A DNA stretch of 36,410 nt, from assembly GCA_031277925.1 (NCBI GenBank), contig JAITLJ010000200.1, forward strand, positions 1 to 36,410. Reading direction: 5' to 3'. Below, piece after piece: positions 1 to 6,595 of the stretch. A model generated the notes under the pieces. The model saw nothing but the letters and a program-made list of their open reading frames with translations. It was not told where the DNA came from and ran no database searches. Each line of letters begins with the position of its first letter. Within the stretch, counting starts at the first letter, position 1. The translations under genes and the position numbers were made by a program. Origin of the DNA: Prevotellaceae bacterium (GTDB lineage Bacteria > Bacteroidota > Bacteroidia > Bacteroidales > UBA932).

Positions 1-306
1 AAAACGACATATCTCCGTGCATTACGTGCGGGTTTATCACAAATGACTTGAAAAACCGCCGCTGCTCCGCACGTAAACTTTTCTGCTGCAAAATTTCTAC
101 TAATATTCAGTCCCTGACGGGACAGGCTGCGCAATTTAATGATTTAAAATTTAAGAAGTTAGGATTTAAAGAACAATGGCAAAAACGACATATCTCCGTG
201 CATTACGTGCGGGTTTATCAAAAATGATTTGAAAAATCGCCGGCGCTCCGCACGTAACCGTTGTTTGCTGCAAAATTTCTACTAATATTCAGTCCATAGC
301 GGGATA
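1..306 (+). repeat. Tandem direct repeat, period 181 bp (family R2), cut by window start
   Basis: Two consecutive units begin at 1 and 182 with the same AAAACGACATATCTCCGTGC start and run closely parallel. Each continues through ATTACGTGCGGG, a complementary CCGCACGTAA, and CTGCAAAATTTCTACTAATA to a GTCC...GGGA motif. In unit 1 this motif is the near-palindrome GTCCCTGACGGGAC (110-123); in unit 2 it is degraded. Unit 2 stops near 306, about two thirds of the way through. The first unit probably continues upstream of the window. A diverged inverted copy lies at 17015-17146. No ORF is supported; it looks like a REP-type intergenic repeat. Confidence 0.85.
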
Positions 307-320
307 CATATTTATAGAAT

Positions 321-434
321 ATATTTTGCCGAATTTTTGCCTGTATCTATATAAAAATCAATATTTTTATTCGATAATTTACACCTGCTAAATATTAATA
401 ATAAACAGTTGCAATATTTATTAAGAAGCGATTA
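321..434 (-). repeat. Interspersed repeat family R1, copy A (partial)
   Basis: Read on the minus strand, this matches the first half of the copies at 26126 and 31627. It has a degenerate end (AATCGCTTCTTA), then AATAAATATTG, an ACTGTTTATTATTAATA block, ATTATCGAATAAAAATA and CAAAAATTCGGCAAAATAT. The other half, with the GACACAAAAAG and GGACAA blocks, is missing, so this is a truncated copy adjoining the R2 tandem repeat. Nothing else was recognised in 435-566. Confidence 0.7.
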
Positions 435-572
435 ACTAATAACTGTTCAGGAACTTAAAACTTTTGATACGGAATACTTTAATATCGAAAACCTTAGAAT
501 TGCTATTCTGTTTTTCACGATGATTTATAACTGCTTCCACACAATTCCCGATAAAGTCGAAAATTTAAAAAC

Positions 573-601
573 AAAATAAAGGGCTGTGTACCCTTTATTT
601 T
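573..601. terminator. Intrinsic terminator (works for minus-strand unit; symmetric)
   Basis: Perfect 11-bp stem (573-583 with 591-601) enclosing CTGTGTA. The arms are A/T-rich outside GGG/CCC, with T-runs on both strands (minus strand reads CCCTTTATTTTGTTTTT). It closes the transcript starting near 683. Confidence 0.8.
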
Positions 602-602
602 T

Positions 603-662
603 TCAATGACATTTGCACAAAGTATCTATTTTGGGTAATAGGCTTTTGTGCAAAATTGTCAT
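603..662 (-). CDS. Possible 19-residue peptide inside the small-RNA unit
   Basis: ATG at 662-660 opens a 19-codon frame (MTILHKSLLPKIDTLCKCH) ending in TGA at 605-603. It lies wholly within the promoter-terminator unit, about 20 bases after the predicted transcript start, with an AGGTG stretch about 13 bases upstream of the ATG. No homologue is recognised, and the frame largely coincides with the hairpin arms, so it may be chance. Confidence 0.2.
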   Translation of the reverse strand: MTILHKSLLPKIDTLCKCH

Positions 663-689
663 AACAACATCACCTATGTAAAACCGCTG

Positions 690-719
690 CAAAGATAATT
701 ACTTTTTTTCATTTGTCAA
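690..719 (-). promoter_or_regulatory. Bacteroidetes promoter (TTG-N19-TATCTTTG), minus strand
   Basis: On the minus strand TTG (719-717), a 19-base spacer and TATCTTTG (697-690) match the phylum's sigma-ABfr consensus exactly. The start is expected near 683. It points away from the HAD gene and reads into the candidate small RNA. Confidence 0.75.
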
Positions 720-895
720 TAGCTTTATGTAAAAAAATTTCAAAAAAAATGTTAAATATATAGCATTTTACGAGTTTATTTCATTTTAATCATAAATTGA
801 TAAAAAAATACAGGTGAAAAATAACATATTTCAATTAAAATTTAAATTGTTGCCGTCAAACCCTTGTAAACATTAGAAAAAATTGTAAGCAAAAA

Positions 896-1591
896 TCACA
901 AAATGTCTTTCAGTTCAATAAGCGAATTTATCAAAAACGTAGGTTTTTCGGGAGGTTCGGGCGCATCTTTCGGTTTGAAATAAATTTGATCTATTCCTGT
1001 TCTTTTTGCGCCCGAAATATCACTCACAAAATCGTCTCCTACTATTATTGCATCTTTTTTTGGCGACTGTAAAGCGCTTATAACATGCTGAAAAAATTTG
1101 ACATGCGGTTTGTTGTAGCCTATATTTTCGCAGGTAAATATTTTTGTAAAATATTTTTTTATGTCTGTCGATTCCATTTTTTTGAACTGTATTTCGTTGA
1201 AACCGTTTGTTACAACATGTAACTGATATTTTTTATTCAGCAAATACGCAAGAACTTCGTGCGCATTAGGAAAAAGCGTTGTTCGTCTGGGGCTTTGTTC
1301 AATAAATTGCTCGCCGAATTTTATTCCTAAATTTTCGTCATCAATTCCAAAATCTTTGAACGTTAAATAAAATCTGGCGCTGCGCAGTGCGGCTTTTGTG
1401 ATTTTCCCCAATGCATAATCTTCCCACAAACGAATATTGTGCCTTTTGTAGGCGCTGTACCATTCTTCAAAATCGCTTATTTGCCTGTCGAGTTTGCTGT
1501 TGTAAAAAATTTCCTGCATGGTATCGTGAGTATCGGCGTCAAAATCCCAAAGCGTGCGGTCTAAATCAAAAAGAATATGTTTATATTTCAT
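896..1591 (-). CDS. yjjG: YjjG-family HAD noncanonical pyrimidine nucleotidase
   Basis: HAD-superfamily phosphatase of 231 residues, the usual length for the YjjG group. These enzymes dephosphorylate nucleoside monophosphates in the cytoplasm, including non-canonical pyrimidines, and so help keep the nucleotide pool clean. Motif I is FDLDRTLWDFD near residue 8, with Asp9 as the expected nucleophile and Asp11 as the acid/base. Motif II is VVTNGF, the motif III lysine is in NKPHVKFF, and motif IV is VGDDFVSDISGA. The alpha-helical cap lies between motifs I and II. There is no signal peptide. ATG 1591-1589 is the natural start. It ends with TGA, is monocistronic, and is separated by 189 bp from the metallophosphoesterase upstream on the same strand. 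The HAD fold is certain; the YjjG assignment rests on the characteristic N-terminus. Confidence 0.85.
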   Translation of the reverse strand: MKYKHILFDLDRTLWDFDADTHDTMQEIFYNSKLDRQISDFEEWYSAYKRHNIRLWEDYALGKITKAALRSARFYLTFKDFGIDDENLGIKFGEQFIEQSPRRTTLFPNAHEVLAYLLNKKYQLHVVTNGFNEIQFKKMESTDIKKYFTKIFTCENIGYNKPHVKFFQHVISALQSPKKDAIIVGDDFVSDISGAKRTGIDQIYFKPKDAPEPPEKPTFLINSLIELKDIL

Positions 1592-1780
1592 AATAAAAAT
1601 AATTTCTAATGTTTTTAAATAAATTCAGGCTAAATTTTGTGTAAAGATAATTATTTTCTTTGACACCTTAGCTTTGCCGTCAAATAATAATTTTGAATTT
1701 ATTATAAAATTTAAAAATACATTATGGGTTACAAATTTGTTATACAACAAATTACAATATTATTTTAAATCTTTGGCTTA

Positions 1781-2908
1781 TTAACGCGTAAACCGCAATG
1801 TGATTTCAACGATTTCCGACTGGCTTCCTGTTCTCAATTTCGGTCCCCAGCCGCCTGCGCCGGAGGTTATGTAATAATGCGTGTCGTTTTTTCTCAAATA
1901 TCCGTGCTGTTTTTCGTACACTAATTTTGTGATAAGCGTAAATGGAAATATTTGTCCTCCGTGCGTATGTCCCGAAATCTGTAAATCTATTCCGTTTTCC
2001 TGTGCCTGATTCAGGTTATACGGTTGATGGTCGAGTAAAATTATGGTTTTTTGTTTGTCAATATTTTGCAAAAGTTCGTCAAGGTTTTTGCGATTTTTGA
2101 CAGTTTTGTCGTTGCGACCTGTAATATAAATATCGCTGTCAATCAAAACAGAACTGTCCTGCAACATTATTATTCCTGCCGACTTCAAATAATCGACCGT
2201 ATTTTTCATATCGCCGTAACATTCATGATTTCCTGTAACTCCATAAACACCAAGCGGCGCCTGTAATTGCAAAAATTCCTCTTTCATGTTTTGTTCTACA
2301 AGCGGTTGAGAATGAGCATCGGCAATGTCGCCAACAAGCAAAATCATATCCGGTTTTCGCGAATTTATCAAATCCACAATTTTTTTCAAATACTGTTTGT
2401 CAATTGAATATCCCAAATGCAGGTCGCTTGCGGCAACTATTTTCAGTGTTTCTGTTTTCGCACTTTTATTGATGCTTATATCAAGTTTTTCGATTTTTAT
2501 ATTATTAAAATTATATCGTCCCCAAATCAGTATCAACACAACCAGTGCAAGCGTCGAAAATATAATTATCCGTTTTATTTCTATTTGATAAGGATTGAAC
2601 GGCAAAAAATTAAAATATTTATTCATAATATTTATCAAACTTATAAACAGCATTATAAGCATGAAATAAATACAGGCGACTATCCATGTTACCGAATAAT
2701 TGCTTATGATAACATTTATTTGTAAAGGCAAATATTCTCTGAAAAAAACGCCCGCTGAAACCGCTGCAACGATTAGCAAAAAAAACAGATTATATGTCAG
2801 TTTTACCCAAAAAATATCGGGTAAAATATTTTTTATTTTGAAATAAATATAAGAACTTGCAAGAACAAATATTATTATAATAATCAGTCTGAACATAATA
2901 TTTTTCAT
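1781..2908 (-). CDS. Membrane-anchored metallophosphoesterase (YkuE/YaeI-like)
   Basis: A 375-residue protein with four predicted membrane helices (about 6-22, 40-56, 73-93, 114-130) followed by a calcineurin-like phosphoesterase domain from about residue 155. All dimetal motifs are present in order: SDLH (161-164), GDIAD (193-197), GNHE (226-229), LLDHQP (291-296) and GHTHGGQ (313-319). Relatives of this type act on phosphate esters such as UDP-diacylglucosamine or other envelope substrates, but the substrate here cannot be read from the sequence. The AT-rich 2909-3053 lies between this gene and the inverted-repeat element before susC, and the two genes diverge. If that element inverted, its promoter would point at this gene. 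Confidence 0.85.
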   Translation of the reverse strand: MKNIMFRLIIIIIFVLASSYIYFKIKNILPDIFWVKLTYNLFFLLIVAAVSAGVFFREYLPLQINVIISNYSVTWIVACIYFMLIMLFISLINIMNKYFNFLPFNPYQIEIKRIIIFSTLALVVLILIWGRYNFNNIKIEKLDISINKSAKTETLKIVAASDLHLGYSIDKQYLKKIVDLINSRKPDMILLVGDIADAHSQPLVEQNMKEEFLQLQAPLGVYGVTGNHECYGDMKNTVDYLKSAGIIMLQDSSVLIDSDIYITGRNDKTVKNRKNLDELLQNIDKQKTIILLDHQPYNLNQAQENGIDLQISGHTHGGQIFPFTLITKLVYEKQHGYLRKNDTHYYITSGAGGWGPKLRTGSQSEIVEITLRFTR

Positions 2909-3053
2909 TTTTAATGTTAACTTTGATTTTATTTATATTTTAAAAGACATTCGGTATGAAAAAATATTTTAAAATCAATTGCTTTTCATGCAGGCAAAAT
3001 TAATAAATTAAGTGTTAATTCATTACCACGTTTGATTTTTTAACATTTCTTTT

Positions 3054-3210
3054 GTCTAATAATTTATATTATAGGCGATGGTAAAATATTGTATAATAAT
3101 GAATTATAAATTATTTTTTAAGCATTTAAAAAAACATAAAATTTGGAATTATCAAATAATTACATATCTTTGCGAAAATTAATTTTGTCCTATAATATAA
3201 ATTATTGGAC
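3054..3210 (+). repeat. Inverted-repeat-flanked promoter element, locus 1 (candidate invertible promoter)
   Basis: Left repeat 3054-3075 and right repeat 3189-3210 are inverted copies of 22 bp with one mismatch. The shared core is AATAATTTATATTATAGG, tipped with GTCT on the left and GTCC on the inverted right. They flank a 113-bp core holding a promoter directed at susC. The element has exactly the same length and spacing as the one at 17394-17550, and positions 3059-3121 are identical to it. Inverted repeats of about this length around a promoter are the hallmark of phase-variable promoters in Bacteroidales. Inversion itself is inferred, and a regulator operator or RNA stem remains possible. 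Confidence 0.7.
3142..3172 (+). promoter_or_regulatory. susC promoter, locus 1 (TTTG-N19-TATCTTTG)
   Basis: TTTG at 3142-3145, a 19-base spacer and TATCTTTG at 3165-3172 match the Bacteroidetes consensus. The start is expected near 3179, just inside the right inverted repeat. The transcript would have a leader of about 265 bases before the susC ATG. Confidence 0.75.
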
Positions 3211-3443
3211 AAGAAAAAATACATGTAAACTATTGATATACAAATATTTAAACAAACGAAACAAATAGAGGTTAAACTTCTTAAACAAAAAAGGGCTATG
3301 ACTATGACATGACAAAAAGAAACAAAAACACCTGCTTTAATTTAAAAGTATAAGGCATTTTTTAAATTTAATTTAATTAAAAACAAAAAAAACAACAATC
3401 AGTTATTAAAAAATTAACTAAAACTAAAATTTCAAAAACTTCA
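3211..3443 (+). other. Long AT-rich 5' leader of susC, with possible 14-codon upstream ORF
   Basis: No gene of normal size is present between the inverted-repeat element and the susC start, whereas the sister locus has only 39 bases here. An upstream ATG at 3309 opens a 14-codon frame (MTKRNKNTCFNLKV) ending at TAA 3351-3353, in the same frame as susC but closed by TAA. It could be a leader peptide or chance. No riboswitch fold was recognised. Confidence 0.3.
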
Positions 3444-6400
3444 ATGATGAAAAATTTAATTTTATCTTCAGAAACACTGAAAAAAAGATTTTTATTAATG
3501 CTTCTTTTTATTGGTTTTTCTGTGTTAACATTTGCACAAACAAGAACAATCACGGGAACTGTGATTGACGAGAATGATGAAGCTCTAATTGCAGTTTCAG
3601 TATTTGTGCAGGGAACAAAAATCGGTACTTTTACCGATGCGAATGGAAAATACACATTGAATAATGTTCCCGAAAAAGCGACTCTTGTTTTTTCGAGTAT
3701 CGGTTATACAGCGCAGTCAATTGCTGTTGGCGACCGCAGCATTATTAATGTTACGTTAGTAGAAGAAGCCTCGCGACTTGAAGAGGCTGTAGTTACGGCA
3801 GAATTTGGCTTGAAACGCGTGGCACGGTCTATTGGTTCAAGCGTACAAAATGTAAAAGCCGAAGAAATTGTAGAATCAGGTCGTGATAATTTTATCACAG
3901 CCCTGCAAAGTCGCATTGCAGGTATTTCCGTTACATCTTCGGGAGGAACGCCCGGGTCATCTACAAATATTGTATTAAGGAGTGTTACTTCTATTTCGGG
4001 CAGTAATCAACCTTTGTATGTAATTGACGGCGTGCCGATGAACAATTCAACTTTCGACCCTCTCGGATTTGCGGGTCCTGAATTATTTTCAGCACGTTCT
4101 TTGGATTTTGCAACAATGGGTAATGACATTAATCCAGAAGATATTGAAAGCATGAGCGTACTGAAAGGAGCAGCGGCGGCGGCTCTTTACGGTTCGGACG
4201 CTTCAAATGGCGCTATTGTTATTACTACTAAAAAAGGTTCGTCTGGACGAAGTAAGGTACAATATGCAACAAGTATGCGCTTTGATAACGCTTACGGTTA
4301 TCCTGAAATACAAACCAAATATGCAAACGGTCGATATGGAACAACCAATTATTATTTCACATCACGCTATGGCGATTTGTATCCTGAAGGAACGGTACTT
4401 TACGATAATTTTAAGGCATTACTACAAACGGGTAAGACCTCTACGAACAGTTTTTCTGTTGATGGAGGAAATGATAAATTTACGCTTCGCGCTTCAGGAA
4501 AATATCTCGACCAAACAGGAGTTGTAAAAGGTACTGATTATTCACGTTTGAATTTAGGTATTTCTGGTAAAGCCGAAGTAACAAAATGGCTACAAATAGA
4601 TGGCTCGATGAGTTATGCCGAAACAACCAATACCAAAGTTGAAAAAGGTAATTACGGGCCTATGCCAAAAACATTTAACTGGCCATCTGTTGACGACATG
4701 TCAGTTTATTTAGATGAGGATGGCAAACACATGCGGTCGCCGGATTATTACACAGATGGAGACCTTATAAATCCATTGTTTGCAATAAATAAAAATAAAC
4801 TTTACGATGAAAATCAAAGTTTCACCGCATCATACACTTTAACTTTAAAACCGCTTGCAAATTGGTATGTAATTGCCAAAGCCGGTATTAATGCCAATTT
4901 CTATTCATACGAAGCAGGAGTACATCCTTACAGCGCTTCATATAATGATGGAAAAGGATCTTATAGTGTAGTGAACGGCAAAACGCTTTATCCATCATTA
5001 ACATTGTTGACAGGTTATAATCTGTCAATAAAAGATTTTGAATTTGGAGCTCAATTCGGCTATACGCAGTTAGAACGTACAACGCATAATCTCTCTTCCT
5101 ATGGAACAAATTTTATGGTTATTGATTTTATGGGACTTAACAATTGTGACGCAGAATCTATGCAAACATTAACAAGAAATACAACAAAACGCACACAAGG
5201 ACTATTCGGGCAGTTTGAGGCATCTTATAAAAATATGGCATTCCTTACATTACGCGGACGTAATGACTGGTCGTCAACTTTGCCAAAAGCAAATAGAAGT
5301 TATTTTTATCCTGCCTTAGAATTGTCATTTATAGCGTCGGAACTTTCTTTTTTGAAAAATCATCGTGTAATAAATTATCTCAAATTGCGCGCATCTGTTG
5401 CTCAAGTGGGTAAAGATCCTGATCCTTTGGCTATTTATCCCGCTTTACAGGCTACTGCCACAGCAGACGTGAACAGTGGAAGTTTTGGAGGAGGTTACCG
5501 TTACGGATATACAGGTCCTAATACAGCGCTAAAACCAGAAATGACAACAGAATATGAAGGCGGCTTTGAGGCGCGTTTATTAAAGAACAGGCTTAATCTG
5601 GATTTTTCCGTTTATACCCGTACTTGCGAAGATCAATATGTAAAAGGTTTTCGTTTAAGCTACGCAACAGGTTTTGTATTAAACAATATGAATGTAGGTA
5701 CTTTTGATACTTGGGGATGGGATTTTCATGCTGATGGAGATATTATAAAATCAAAGAATTTTACATGGAATTTTGGATTAAATATGAGTAAGGCAAAATC
5801 AAAAGTTACTTATTTACCCGAAAACGTTTCTGAATATTATGACGCATATACTTATGGAAACGTATCTGGTACACGTAACGGGATTAAAGTAGGATATTCG
5901 ATAACTACAATTACAGGAACTGCCAAGTTGCGCAATAAAAATGGAGATATTATTATTAATCCTTCAACAGGTCTTCCTATGGTTTCTGACCAATATACGG
6001 TTATAGGCGACAGAGAACCAAAATTAAGATATAATTTTACAACTTCGCTGAGCTATAAAGATTTTCGGCTAACGGCGGCATTTGCCGGACGATGGAAAAC
6101 CACGGTATTAAACGGAACAAAAAGAAGCATGCTATCAAATGGTTTAAGCTGGGAATCTGTTGAAATTCGTGAAATGAAACCTTACGTTTTCAAAGGCGTT
6201 TTAAATGATGATTTTGTAAATTCTGACAATCCTACCGTTAATACTATTGCTCACACTTATGGTATGGGAACAAGCGGAACCATATACGTAGGAACGCCCG
6301 AAGACTGGGTTGAAGAAGGAGTAAATTATCTGCGCCTTGAAGAAATCAGACTGTCGTATAATGTACCGAGACAGTGGTTGCAAAAAACATTCAGAGGAGT

Positions 6401-6584
6401 AGTGTCACAAGTAACTGTTTATGTTGCAGGTAACGACTTGATTACATTTACAAACTATTCAGGCATAGATGCCGTTGGAAATACAGCATCTGCCGCATTA
6501 GGCGGAACCGGTGGCGTTGGCATTGATACATATTCTATTCCAAGCCCGCGAGCTATTACTTTTGGTTTAAGTTTAACTTTGTAA
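3444..6584 (+). CDS. SusC/RagA-family TonB-linked outer-membrane receptor
   Basis: A 1046-residue TonB-dependent transporter, the usual length for SusC. It has a signal peptide (cleavage near LTFA|Q, residue 31), a carboxypeptidase-regulatory-like beta-sandwich (about 36-118), a plug domain (about 125-270) with the family hallmark ALYGSDASNGAIVITTKKG, and a 22-strand barrel ending in ITFGLSLTL. The protein forms the outer-membrane channel closed by the SusD lipoprotein encoded 11 bases downstream, and imports a bound nutrient using TonB energy. ATG codons at 3444 and 3447 are both possible starts. The promoter lies inside an inverted-repeat element. No glycosidase, sensor or anti-sigma gene is adjacent, so the substrate is unknown. 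Confidence 0.93.
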   Translation: MMKNLILSSETLKKRFLLMLLFIGFSVLTFAQTRTITGTVIDENDEALIAVSVFVQGTKIGTFTDANGKYTLNNVPEKATLVFSSIGYTAQSIAVGDRSIINVTLVEEASRLEEAVVTAEFGLKRVARSIGSSVQNVKAEEIVESGRDNFITALQSRIAGISVTSSGGTPGSSTNIVLRSVTSISGSNQPLYVIDGVPMNNSTFDPLGFAGPELFSARSLDFATMGNDINPEDIESMSVLKGAAAAALYGSDASNGAIVITTKKGSSGRSKVQYATSMRFDNAYGYPEIQTKYANGRYGTTNYYFTSRYGDLYPEGTVLYDNFKALLQTGKTSTNSFSVDGGNDKFTLRASGKYLDQTGVVKGTDYSRLNLGISGKAEVTKWLQIDGSMSYAETTNTKVEKGNYGPMPKTFNWPSVDDMSVYLDEDGKHMRSPDYYTDGDLINPLFAINKNKLYDENQSFTASYTLTLKPLANWYVIAKAGINANFYSYEAGVHPYSASYNDGKGSYSVVNGKTLYPSLTLLTGYNLSIKDFEFGAQFGYTQLERTTHNLSSYGTNFMVIDFMGLNNCDAESMQTLTRNTTKRTQGLFGQFEASYKNMAFLTLRGRNDWSSTLPKANRSYFYPALELSFIASELSFLKNHRVINYLKLRASVAQVGKDPDPLAIYPALQATATADVNSGSFGGGYRYGYTGPNTALKPEMTTEYEGGFEARLLKNRLNLDFSVYTRTCEDQYVKGFRLSYATGFVLNNMNVGTFDTWGWDFHADGDIIKSKNFTWNFGLNMSKAKSKVTYLPENVSEYYDAYTYGNVSGTRNGIKVGYSITTITGTAKLRNKNGDIIINPSTGLPMVSDQYTVIGDREPKLRYNFTTSLSYKDFRLTAAFAGRWKTTVLNGTKRSMLSNGLSWESVEIREMKPYVFKGVLNDDFVNSDNPTVNTIAHTYGMGTSGTIYVGTPEDWVEEGVNYLRLEEIRLSYNVPRQWLQKTFRGVVSQVTVYVAGNDLITFTNYSGIDAVGNTASAALGGTGGVGIDTYSIPSPRAITFGLSLTL

Positions 6585-6595
6585 AATTATATAAA

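Larger units (their letters stand above)
567..683 (-). ncRNA. Candidate small RNA, orphan promoter-to-terminator unit
   Basis: A consensus Bacteroidetes promoter on the minus strand (690-719) fires leftwards into a stretch with no recognisable gene. The stretch ends about 110 bases later at an intrinsic terminator (573-601). Between them, TGACATTTGCACAAA (607-621) and its imperfect complement at 645-661 can form a long hairpin with a loop of about 23 bases. The predicted RNA is therefore about 115 nt with two hairpins. A 19-codon ORF (603-662) lies inside the first hairpin, so a short peptide gene or leader is an alternative. Promoter, terminator and hairpin are seen; the RNA is inferred. It could belong to a known Bacteroidales RNA family, which only a covariance-model search can tell. 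Confidence 0.5.

Noticed and set aside
1-306. CRISPR array
   Set aside because: The units are 181 bp direct repeats with no short repeat-spacer alternation and no cas genes in the window.
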